A stretch of DNA of 64,000 nucleotides, from NCBI GenBank assembly GCA_003993805.1, contig RSEF01000002.1, forward strand, positions 98,299,676-98,363,675, given 5' to 3'. A model generated the notes under the pieces. That model saw only the letters and a program-made list of their open reading frames with translations, was not told the DNA's origin and ran no database searches. The stretch's first letter is position 1. Each line of letters starts with the position of its first letter. Below are positions 35,765 through 45,560 of the stretch, one piece after another. Made by a program: the position numbers and the translations under genes. This DNA comes from Himantopus leucocephalus. Its lineage: Eukaryota; Chordata; Aves; Charadriiformes; Recurvirostridae.

Positions 35765-36616
35765 ACTGTAGGGAGTGCAGGTGCCCAGGCTGGGCTGGTT
35801 GTGGGGGGCTGCAGGGCCGCCCCCCCTGTGAGGAGTGGCCGGGGCTGCCCCACGCCAGACATAGCCGGTTCCAGCCAGTTTCAGTTGGCTCCAACTGGTT
35901 CCAGCTGGCTCCAACCGGTTCCAGCCGGCTCCAACCAACCCACCACCGGGCACGGCCCAGCCCCGCAGCCAAGGTGGTGGCGCCTCGGGGAAAACCTGTG
36001 TAAGAAAGGGTGGAAAACACCACACGGGCAGAGGAGGAAGGGGCAAAAAAGGAGTGAGAAACCGCAGAGGGAACACTGCAGTTGGAGGAGGAGGAGGAGG
36101 AGGAGGTGCTCCATGGCACCACTGGAGCAGACACCCACTACAGCCTGTGAAGGACCCCATGGCAGGGCAGCGGATGCTTCCTGTCGGGACTGTGGCCCAT
36201 GGAGATCCCATGCTAGTGCAGATTTTTCTTTTTCCCTGAAGGACTGCAGCCCATGGGGAGAACCCATGATGGAGTAGTCGAAAAACTTGAGGGGGAATGA
36301 GCAGCAGAGAGGAACTGCTGTGTGCTGACCACATGCCCCCCACCATCCCCTCCTGTGCCGCTTCAAGGAGCAAAGATGTTGGTTTAATGTTTGTCTTTGT
36401 TTCTCACTACCTGAATCTGTTTTAATTGGCCATAGAATAACGGAATTTTCCCCAAGTTGGGTCTGTTTTGCCCACAGCAGTAACTGGTAAGCAATCTCCC
36501 TGTCTTTACCTTGAGAGGGATATTTCTCATCCTGTTTCCCCTGCCCTGCGCCACTGAGGAGGGTCTGTGAGTGAGCATCTGGGTGAGCATTTGGCTGTTA
36601 GCCACCGCTGACACAC
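35765..36616 (+). mobile_element. Solo LTR of an avian ERVL-type endogenous retrovirus
   Basis: The GC-rich block matches in order an LTR family widespread in bird genomes. It shows the TTCCAGCYGGCTCCAA minisatellite, GGTGGTGGCGCCTC, a GGA run (36084-36106), AGGAGGTGCTCCATGGCACC, repeated GGACTGCAGCCCATGG-like units, then TTTGTTTCTCACTACCTGAA and TTTTCCCCAAGTTGGGTC with GTCTGTTTTGCCC. The expected AATAAA between the last two blocks reads AGAATAACGG, so the polyadenylation signal is decayed. The U5-like end lies near 36600-36616 (GCTGACACACACA). No internal gag, pol or env lies beside it, so it is a solo LTR or fragment. The exact ends and subfamily name are uncertain. The long overlapping open frames here come from GC richness and the minisatellite. 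Confidence 0.82.
35865..35934. repeat. 10-bp minisatellite, seven units
   Basis: Seven head-to-tail decamers of the form YYGGYTCCAR (for example CCGGTTCCAG, CTGGCTCCAA, CCGGCTCCAA) lie inside the U3-like part of the LTR. G-to-A and C-to-T variants alternate between units, hinting at a 20-bp higher-order unit in the later copies. Confidence 0.92.
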
Positions 36617-37263
36617 ACATTGACATGTAGTAGTGAAAATCTGAGTATGCAACATGAATCTAGGGTATGCTCCCAAGCTGTAATCTTTTCAAGGGATTGC
36701 TGCAAACCCAACATGCATGAAATGCTTAGTTTGGTCAGATTTCATCTAAATTTGAAACACTTATATATCACCTACTAAATTAAACAGGCTAAAAAATGAT
36801 GTTGAAAGTTTAGGTTCAAGAGGAATAATGTAGCTAGAGATCCTAATGGAAGACTTTGATAATTCTAAAACTGGCCCAAAACAGGGAAGGTCTAAAGTTT
36901 TCCTGTAAGGGGATGCCACAAAAAACATTGCTGTGACTATGAACTAATAAGAGTGACTGGACAACACAATATTGCAAGTCAGCACGTGTCTATTTCCATG
37001 GAGGTGGAAGAGCATAACTGCAGTCTGTAAACATGATGGATGAATTTAATTGAAAAAGTGAAATGACAAAGGAGAAATTGTCCTGCCTGTATGATCTGGA
37101 GGCAATCACATAAGTTGGAACCTTTATATATGTGTGGCTTTGGTCTCGCCACTATCATTTTGGAAGAGGTATTAATCCATGTTGCTATTGTGTTTTATCC
37201 AGGTTGAACCAAAACAGCAATACAATGTGAGGAGTTTAAATAAGACAACCTAACCAGAACACA

Positions 37264-37311
37264 AACAACAACAACAAACAANAAAAAAAAAAAAAAAAAA
37301 GGAAAAAAAGC
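37264..37311. repeat. A-rich low-complexity tract with an assembly N
   Basis: CAA-type units lead into an uninterrupted A run, with a lone N at 37282. This is probably an assembly break in a homopolymer. Unlike the other six Ns it is not flanked by a long duplication. Confidence 0.85.
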
Positions 37312-40300
37312 AACATTCAAGAGAAGTTTGAATGGGATTTTCCATGGTTAAAGTTAAGGTTAAGTTTTGTTGGTTAAATCTGTACTGCTTTTCTGATAAG
37401 TGGTCCTCAAAGTGATTGTGACATGATGTGTTCCGCACTCTGTCCACCTCCTGGGCATTGCAAGCAGCTGAGGAAAACCTTGCCTGGGTATGCCTGGCAG
37501 CATATTAACCATGCAAAGCTTTCGGGAGTCCTTAGGGAAATAGGTTTCTGCGTGTTTTAGAGGATGGCCTTCTGCTTTGCCTAGGGCTTCATGTCTGGGG
37601 TTGCTACATAGGTAGATGGTGAATCTGGAATTGAATTAAGAGCTCCTTTCAAATGACAGTCTGGATGTACCTGTAAGCACCAGATTTTCATCTGGCAGGG
37701 CTGGACCTGGGCTCTCTGCAGTAGTTCTGATCAATGGGTATGTGATATTAAAGGTTATGGACCTAAATTGCAGCATATTATGTTCCAGTCACAGCCATTC
37801 ATTTTACAGTTTTGTCAGGTTAGGCACTGTAAGATGTCTCCTGCACTTACTGGCTATTCTAAAGTTATTTTGAGTTTCCTGGCCCTTAAAAGATAACAGT
37901 AATATGTTGGCCAGTTGATATACATGTGCTGCAGAAGCTGTAGCAAAAGACATTAACGGATATTGGAAAAAGCAGGGAAAAAAAGATGGGATTCCAGGTG
38001 TTGGAAACAATATTAAATACAAAAAAATTATTACTGTGGACACGTGGCAATTTTGCCTCTGGAGATGCATATATATGGCATGCTTCTAGGGCATATGCTC
38101 AGTCTCCAACTTTCATGAGTGCTAAAATCCAGCAAATTTTTGATATTATCTCCGTCAGACTTCAGTGGTCTTTGAGGAAGAGAATTCTTTTTAGCACTGT
38201 AGCTCTTAGAAAAGGGATAAAGAAGAAATGTTCAAACAGCTTTAAGTACCTGTCTCAAGAGAGTCGAGCTTAAACCATCATTTAATCTCTGCTATGCTGA
38301 GACTAGAGGTCTGAGAAAGATTTTTTGTTTAAAGCAAAATTGGGGAATTTGGACTTTTGTTCCTTTTCCGCGAGGACAAAATTGGTCCATGCTTCCAATG
38401 CATTATGAAAAAATAACTCACATATTTTGAGACTGAAAAAAATCAAGGTGGTTGCAGATAGGAAGTTTAGTTGAAATAAACCCAGTCTATTCTGGTAACA
38501 CTAAAAGGAACAGTTTGAAAGGCAATGTCTTGGGATTCAGGAGCACAAATGTTCATGACTCTTGTCTTTGTTAAAAAAGATTTCTTTTTCCATTCTCCTT
38601 CCAAATATAGCTCTGTGTCTTACCACTTTCTTGTGTTTAGGTAGGTGACTTTCAGTATAGCTGGACCCTGCAGTCAAGTATCATTGAACTAACCTGAAAC
38701 CCAAGGAGGTGGGGTTTTACTGTTACATTAACCAGAACCCAGCTGCCTAGAGAGAATTTCCCAGTTGCAACTTTTTTTTTTCCAGAGCAACTTTTTCCAA
38801 CTTTCATTAAGTAACAGAATATAGCCTTTATTAAAAATCCTCCATGTAGGCACTATGGAAACATATGTCCATCAGTATCAGTGTGCTAAAACCCTTTGAT
38901 ATAATGGTAATAGAAACGTAGATTTTCCCAGCTGTACCTGAAGACAAAGATCACAGATTGTGGAAATCTGTAGTACTTTGTGGCTGACGAGCTACTTGGG
39001 TATGTTTTTTAATTGCTAGCAGTGAGAAGCAATAGTAGATATTTCCATATAGTGAAACAATTGGTAATTACTGAACAACAATATTTGCACTATGGTGGTT
39101 GATGCTTGTGAAGGTCTACAGCTCTTGTCTGATTGATGTCTCCTGGCTCATTGTGTACCTGGCTGCTAGAATTTTATGTGTGAGAAGGCAGCCAGCTCAC
39201 AATATGGAGACAATGCAACTATTGCTCTGTTGCCAGTGTATGTAGGAATAGGAAACATGAGGGTTTGAAATGAGTGATTGTCACCAGCGGAATGGGAAAG
39301 GGGCTAAAGATTAAGAGATGGAGGTGGCTGAGAGACTGGCAAGTCGTGCAGGACGTGTACTTGCTGAAGTGCTCCAAATCACAATGCTCCAAAGGAATTT
39401 CCTCCCTGACCTTCTGCATGGCAGATAGTTTGGGGACATGCATTAAGTGGGGCCTTTTTCTTCTGTCTGCCATGTGTGCATCAACTTCTAAAAACTCTGT
39501 TGCAGATAAACACGTTTTAAACCCTTCTCCAGGCAGTGACAATCTATCTGCCATAGAGGAGGATTTTTAAAGCTCTGTTCGCACTATATGCTTTACAGGC
39601 ATGGTAGAATACATAACTTTGTAACCCCCCACTTACTGTCTGTAACAACATATATGCATGTGTGGTGCAGAACTGCCACTAAATAGTCTAACCAGCTGGA
39701 CTACCCTTGTACCCCTCAGCCTCCTTTCTTCCTAGCCTGCAATTAATCTGAAGCTTTTCATGGCTCAGTCACCCTTTTCTAAGTATGGGAGTTGTCACAA
39801 AAATGGACCCTCCTCTATAGGATTTTTAAAGCTCTGCAGAGCCTCTGCAGTGTGTTTATGCTGGTGTGTGGACACCATCCTCCTGTGCTAGCATGCGATG
39901 TGCCAGTCAATGAACACGTATTCTAACAAAAAGTGAGCAAATGTATTTTACTGCGGTAAATATAACAGCCCCTGAATTGTCAAAGTTATTTCTTCTAAAA
40001 TCTGTCTTTACATACTGTTTGAAGGAGCGTATGAGTAGGACTTACGCTATGAAATTCTAATTGTAAGAGTTTATTATTGAACTCTTTGTAAATGAAGCAT
40101 TAAAAACATTTATTTGGTGGAATGTTTCAGGGAATTTTACTTAAGTAAAGCTTATTGTTTTGGCTTTTTTTTTTTTCCTGAAATCTTTTCAGGCTTTTCT
40201 AGTGTATTCGTTTCTTTGATCTTCCTTTGTAATAACATGATAGTCTCACATTTCAATAGAGAAACTGGAACTAAAGTATACATGAAAAAGTCCATAACAG

Positions 40301-40524
40301 CTCTCTTGCTGTTTATTTCAACAATCTTAATTAAAGAAAAAGCTAATCCTACAACAGACTTGTGATTTGCCTTTTCTTTGAAGCACAATTAGTTTTCATT
40401 CATATCCCTTGATGTCAGTGAGGGAAAACTATTGGTGGGCGCATCAGTGCTGACGGGGTTCAATTAATACATTTTTTTTTCCTGAAATGTATCTCACAAT
40501 AAAACCATGCACACAACGCACGTG

Positions 40525-40539
40525 CACACACACACACAC
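40525..40539. repeat. (CA)n microsatellite
   Basis: A short pure CA run preceded by a degenerate CACA/CGCA stretch from about 40508. Confidence 0.85.
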
Positions 40540-40726
40540 GAAAGTAAGCTCTGTATTCACGCTGCCTGCAAAGCCATGTCTAAGTCTGTCTTGGCTGCTA
40601 GCCAAGGTCTCTAAAAACCCATTAAGGCTATTAGAGAAATTATTTCTCTTCCTTTGTGAGCTGGGTGAATTTCACAGTTATCATTGCAAGAGGAAATGAA
40701 TTGGGAATATATCCGTCTGGGGATGG

Positions 40727-41347
40727 TTGGCCCTTCAGTGGGAATTAAGCCAACTCAGTGTAAAACAGCAGCTGTGTCAGTGCACGTACTTGCAGGAGAG
40801 AGTCAGTGGATGGCACTCTAATATAACTATTGCGCCAAAAAATATCTTGGAAAATTGTAAGCGCTGTCTGATATTTGTGAGTAAATTCATATCTTCTTGC
40901 AATTACAGGCTTTATTGGAAATCAGCTTTTGCTTTAAAATTATATGTAAAGCAATATTTCCCATGTGGTGTGCTTTCCAGATTCAGGAGAACTAAAAAAA
41001 TCATTCCCAAAATGGTGCAGCTGCATCATGGATGGCATTGTGTGGTGACCTTGTCAGACCATAATAACAATACAAAAACGTACAGTACAAATTCAGGAGA
41101 TTTACAAAGATGGTTGGACTTGGCCTGTGTCCTTTCTTACGCTTCACAGTTTTTGCATTTGGAATTACCAGTTCTGAGGAAGTTCTTGATCGGTGTGGAA
41201 GTTGGAAGTGGCAGAATTTCCTTTAGATTTGTGAGCTTTGGTAAGTACAGCTTATGCAGTCTGACACGTCAAAGTTCACAAGAGAAAAGAATTGCTTTTC
41301 TTGTTTTTAAAATCTCACTTTTCAAATACCGTGAGCTGAAACTTTGA
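40727..41347 (+). other. 206-codon open frame of unknown status
   Basis: This is the longest open frame that does not overlap a recognised repeat. The translation begins MALQWELSQLSV and ends FKYRELKL. I recognise no domain, signal peptide, transmembrane segment or repeat. One frame of this length in 64 kb of AT-rich DNA is near what chance allows. The first 250 bases are complex and keep several CpGs, so a conserved non-coding block is an alternative. I do not call it a gene. Confidence 0.12.
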
Positions 41348-41499
41348 GTTTCTGGAACTCGTATGTCACATATATGCTAGAACAAGTACAGTGACACAAG
41401 ATAAACCTTTAGCTTTGTACTTAGTCACACAAAAGGTTTTTATCTATCAAGTGAAACAAGCAAGATACGTTTCCCAACTTTTTGCCAGTACTTGTATTA

Positions 41500-41538
41500 G
41501 TGATGTGGGGAAAGGAAACGTTTCCTTCCCCACATCAC
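41500..41538. repeat. 39-nt near-perfect inverted repeat
   Basis: The left arm GTGATGTGGGGAAAGGAAAC is followed at once by its reverse complement lacking one T (GTTTCCTTCCCCACATCAC). With essentially no loop, it is a cruciform-type palindrome and not a stem-loop RNA gene. Confidence 0.95.
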
Positions 41539-41995
41539 ATACTTTTTCTGAGACGGTTCATTTATTTATCTTTATTTTATTTTCTCCTCCTTTAAATTCT
41601 GGCCTACTTTCTTCATCTGTTTGTCTTCCCGGTTGCTAGCAGCTAGCAATGGTCTGTGCAGAACTTTTTTACTGGTCTGCTTTCAGATGCTGCAGGTAAC
41701 AGAATTATGCAGACTGTGTCAAATTATGTTCTATGTCCCCTCTGATCCTGTAAGATTTTTCAAACCTTCAGTATGACAATTTCTTAGAGGGACTTGCATG
41801 TTTTCCAAGCTTCTTTCATAGACCTACAACAGCATGGGACTGAAAGGAGTAGGACAATGGCGACTGAGCAGAAGTGCAGCCCTCACAGTTTACATTTTAA
41901 AATTTAAATGCATGTGGGTCTTTCCAAAGAGTGCATACTTTTTGTAAGCTATGTTATAAAACTACCTGTTTCATCTAGGTTTGATAGCAAGATAT

Positions 41996-42334
41996 TATCC
42001 CAGTATGAAACATGTCTTTTTCTCCAAAATGGTAGATATAGTAGCTAGATGAAATGAAATATGTGAACCACTTGAAAAACATACGTAGCCATAAGTATGG
42101 CTTGTACAGTTACAAGGGTAATCCTTGGTATGATATTTGCCCTGAATATGTTGTCTTTTTTCTTNTATCCCAGTATGAAACATGTCTTTTTCTCCAAAAT
42201 GGTAGATATGATAGCTAGATGAAATGAAATATGTGAACCACTTGAAAAAAATACATAGCCATAAGTATGGCTTGTACAGTTATGAAGGTAATCCTTGGTA
42301 TGATATTTGTCCTGAATATGTTGTCTTTTTTCTC
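41996..42334. repeat. 169-bp direct duplication around a single N
   Basis: Positions 41996-42164 and 42166-42334 are near-identical copies with N at 42165 and about nine substitutions, most of them transitions. Open frames crossing the N (41995-42183) are artefacts. Confidence 0.9.
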
Positions 42335-42689
42335 TGTTTCTATTCCATCTCTTTTTTTCCCCCCTTGTGCTTGGAGTTCACCATTGAACTCATTCAGAAA
42401 AGTTTTCTATACAATTCATGTACCCTTTAACATAGGATATTTGATTATTTACACTTATTTTCTCTCAGTGGTTCATCGATCTATAAAAGTGCAGGCTGTT
42501 TTTTCAACCTATGCTTTTGAAAGGTGTAGTAAAATAGTGATATTTTCAAAAGAAGTAATTCACCATGCCCACATGGTATCTATCCAACAGTTCTGAGGGA
42601 CTTTTAAGTATGACTCAGCTGAATTTCTAACAAAACCAACAGCTTGCTTAAAAATGGGCTAACTGGCTAGATGATAAGAGGGTAGAAAT

Positions 42690-44276
42690 GCTGACCATAT
42701 CTTTTAAAAAAGTTCTAGAGGAGCTCTGTGGGACTACGTGCTGATAAACCTTACTGGGTACTTAGCTGGAGTAACGCTCAAATAAGAAAAGGAGTTGCAA
42801 GATAATAACGTATAGCTGATCATGTAGTTCTGCAAAGCAATCTTTGGCCAGCTTATGTCATAAAATTCTTTGAACATGTCATCAAATGAAGAGAGGGGAT
42901 GTTAAGTACATCTTTCGAAAGGCTTCTGACAGGGTCATAGGTGAGACACTACTCAGCATTGCGAGCTCTTGGGGTTTTCTCTTAAGCCCCATATTACCTG
43001 ATTTTGTTTCTTTGAAATTCTTCATTATGGAAGTCAGGAAATGGAATGAGGAGTTTTTGTAAAAAAGAAAAAAATCTAAAAAAATCCCCAAAAAAGAACA
43101 ACCTAGAAGCTCAGGTATTAAAGTTGATGATCGTGAATCAGTCTAGCTTAGAAATCGGACACCAGAAGAAACAGAATTGTTATTATGTCTTAATATGTCA
43201 TGATTTGTAAGCTGTCACGTGATTCTGTGGCTAGTCATGCATGGTTTTTTGAAGGTTGTGGATGGATAATATCTCTCCTAAAAGAAACCAAGTAGCCGTG
43301 AGGCAATGTAATATCATGGATCAAAAAGTAGCTGAGAGGCAGGAGACAAAGCAGGAACAAATGGTCCATTTTCATCATGGCAAAAGGTTAATAGCCACAA
43401 GTTTCTGTACTAGGTCTGTTGCTGTGTAATGCATTTATTAGTTATCTGGAAGGAGGAAGGAGAAATGAGGCAGCAACACCACGTTATTGGTAAATAACCT
43501 CTTTGTAGGTTACTTTTTAATCAAGTCCAGGGAAGCCTTAAGGAATTTCACATGGACTCAGTCAGACTAGGTAACAGTGAGGTACATTCTTTTTGAAGAA
43601 ATATAGAAAAAATGTAAAGTAATTGCATACAGAGTCATTGTATCAGCCAGCAGTGTGATGTTGTATAAAATTTATTGGGCATTAACGGGAAGTCCATCTT
43701 GGAGAAAAATATTGCAGAATTAGACAGGCCCAGATAAAAGTAGAGAGAAAGGTGAGTTCATAAAAGTATCTGAAGTGATTGTTTACCTGACAAGTTGGAT
43801 GAGAATGGGAGTGATAAAGTATGTGGTTTAAAAAAAAAAAGTAAAAAAAGTAATGCAGCAGAGAACAAAGATCAGAAGACTACAGCTTTCCCTGTCTCTT
43901 AAAAATAAAGAAGCGCTTACCAAAAGGTGCCTATATAAACTGTGAGACTCATTGACTCTGGATGAAGATGAAATCAAGAATTTTGCAAGCTTCAAAGAGG
44001 GAAGGGGCATTTATATGGATAACAAGAATATCCAGAGTTATGATAGTAATGCTAAAAAAGAGTATTTGAAGGGATAAAAACCCTCATGCATCAGGATTTA
44101 GGGGAATCTATAACTAAAGGGATTAGGATGAGACCTTCAAGGGAGACAGATTATCCTGCATCTGTGGGGGTTTCTTGTATCTTTCACCGAAGCATCTGGT
44201 GCTGGCTACTGCTGGAGACGGTGTATTAGGCCTGGTGGGTGACAAGTTTGAGCCAGAACAGCACGTCCTGTGTTTA
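42690..44276 (+). mobile_element. Long, decayed ancestral-type CR1 LINE (RT and complete 3' end)
   Basis: The order of landmarks follows CR1 ORF2 and 3' UTR as seen in turtles and crocodilians. AAGTACATCTTTCGAAAGGC (about 42905, the VYLDFxKAFD region of the palm, here YIFRKASDRV) comes first. AGGAACAAATGGTCCATTTT (about 43354) and TTAGTTATCTGGAAGGAGG (about 43438) follow, then AAATGTAAAGTAATTGCA (about 43610). Next are ATTTATATGGATAACAAGAA (about 44010) and AGGGATAAAAACCCTCATGC (about 44072). The terminal block runs from CAGATTATCCTGCATCTG (about 44148) through TTTCTTGTATCTTTC and CTGGCTACTGCTGGAGACGG to GAACAGCACGTCCTGTGTTT (ending 44276). Frames are broken throughout. It is far more diverged than the avian-type CR1 copies nearby, so it probably predates birds. 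The 5' edge is approximate. Confidence 0.82.
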
Positions 44277-45379
44277 TACCTGAAAAACACTTACCATGCA
44301 TCGTCTGTGTTTGTCTCTTATTTCCACTACAGTGGGCTTTGTCTTCTATTTGCATCGCGATTTTGGACTAGGTCAGGCTCGTGTTTCTGATGGTACAACG
44401 TACATTTGAAATCATTGCAATGAAGAAGTCGTGCGAGCTAGTGGGCACCACGCAACTTCTGGGAAACCATTAACATGATATGCAGTCAGAGAGGAGTTCC
44501 TCAGTCATCTTCACTATTTCACCAGCTGCAAAATGTAAACCAGCAATATTCAGTTCCCAAGGGGAATTATCAAGGGGAATTAAGTTTTAGTTATTCTTCA
44601 AAAGATATCGTGAAGTGGTATAGCCAGTGCTGTTATGGACCGTTATGTCCTGACTTCTTTCCAAGGACTGTGTTTTGATTGTATTCCTTTTTTGGATGTA
44701 CTGAGCAAAATACTTAGAGAGCAAGAGAGAGAAATGTGTGCTGGTTATTTCAGTTTAGGAGTACAAATTATAGGGGGAATTATTTCTAGTTATACATGCA
44801 GTGGCTGTGTCCAGCCTGGGCACTTTAGAACAGTTTAGCTTTTCGTACCTTCCAGTTTTGCAGTTTCTTCTCAGTGTCTTAAAGGAAGACAAGTACAACT
44901 TCAAAACCCAGTGGCAAAAGAATGTTATAAAAGTTTACCTATGGATCATCTATCTTTATATTTGATTAATTGGGTTTTTCTGACTACAAAATATATCTGT
45001 CAGAATTCTGTGGCTATGCCCATGTTTCTGTCATTTTTATTGCTTCTTCATTTGCCAGTGATCTTTTTCTTTTGTGTCTTCCTTTTTTAAGAGTATTTTG
45101 CCATACTTCCTGATTATTTTTTTTTGTTGACCTTTATGTTTAATGTCTTTGATCTAAATGTTAGGACTTCTGTATTTCAAGGGCTTCTTTTGACCCATGC
45201 GTCGGTAAGACCTAAGTCATGATTTTGACAGCAGAATTGTAAGAAATTTTTGAAATTGCATGTAAGAGTTAAACAATGGTACAACCATTTATTGCATCAC
45301 ATTTTTATGCAATTTTATAGCAAGATGAGTTAATATTGACCAGGTAAGTTTTCTATTTTCTGGATTTTGTGAGACTTTG
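44277..45379. other. Unique non-coding DNA
   Basis: No repeat or gene was recognised. Short open frames at 44475-44838 show no domain. Confidence 0.5.
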
Positions 45380-45560
45380 GAGTGTTTATATGCACTGTGT
45401 GAAGTGAATTAATTCTAAAGGTGTCACACCTAATGCACAAGATAATTGTGCTAATTAGGCTTTTCATGAATGACAGATCTCATCCCTGTGACATGAGATC
45501 TACAGATACTGTAGCATTCTGTGAACTCTGAAGCGTGTGTTTACATCTAAACTCTCCAGG
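45380..45560. promoter_or_regulatory. Candidate enhancer: T-box-like palindrome plus homeodomain sites
   Basis: AGGTGTCACACCT (45419-45431) contains the T-box half-site TCACACCT and its near mirror AGGTGTCA. Homeodomain cores GAATTAATTC (upstream) and GATAATTGTGCTAATTAGG (downstream) flank it. A second inverted repeat, AGATCTCAT-9nt-ATGAGATCT, lies at 45475-45501. No mobile element explains the block. A regulatory role is inferred. Confidence 0.45.

Larger units (their letters stand above)
36617..41995. other. Unique non-coding DNA with minor simple repeats
   Basis: Holds an A/CAA-rich tract with a single N at 37282 (37264-37311), a (CA)n run at 40525-40539, a short direct repeat (39560 and 39819), an unexplained 206-codon frame (40727-41347) and a 39-nt inverted repeat (41500-41538). 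No mobile element was recognised. Confidence 0.5.

Noticed and set aside
35760..36330. Possible CpG island or promoter of a host gene
   Set aside because: The GC richness is explained by the ERVL-type LTR; no exon or host promoter signal follows.
35618..36373. A 251-codon minus-strand frame and overlapping 126-171-codon frames on both strands
   Set aside because: All lie over the GC-rich LTR. The proline-, tryptophan- and serine-rich translations come from the decamer minisatellite and the GGA run, and multiple frames are open at once.
41500..41538. Possible microRNA precursor
   Set aside because: The arms meet with no real loop and the stem is too short for a typical precursor.
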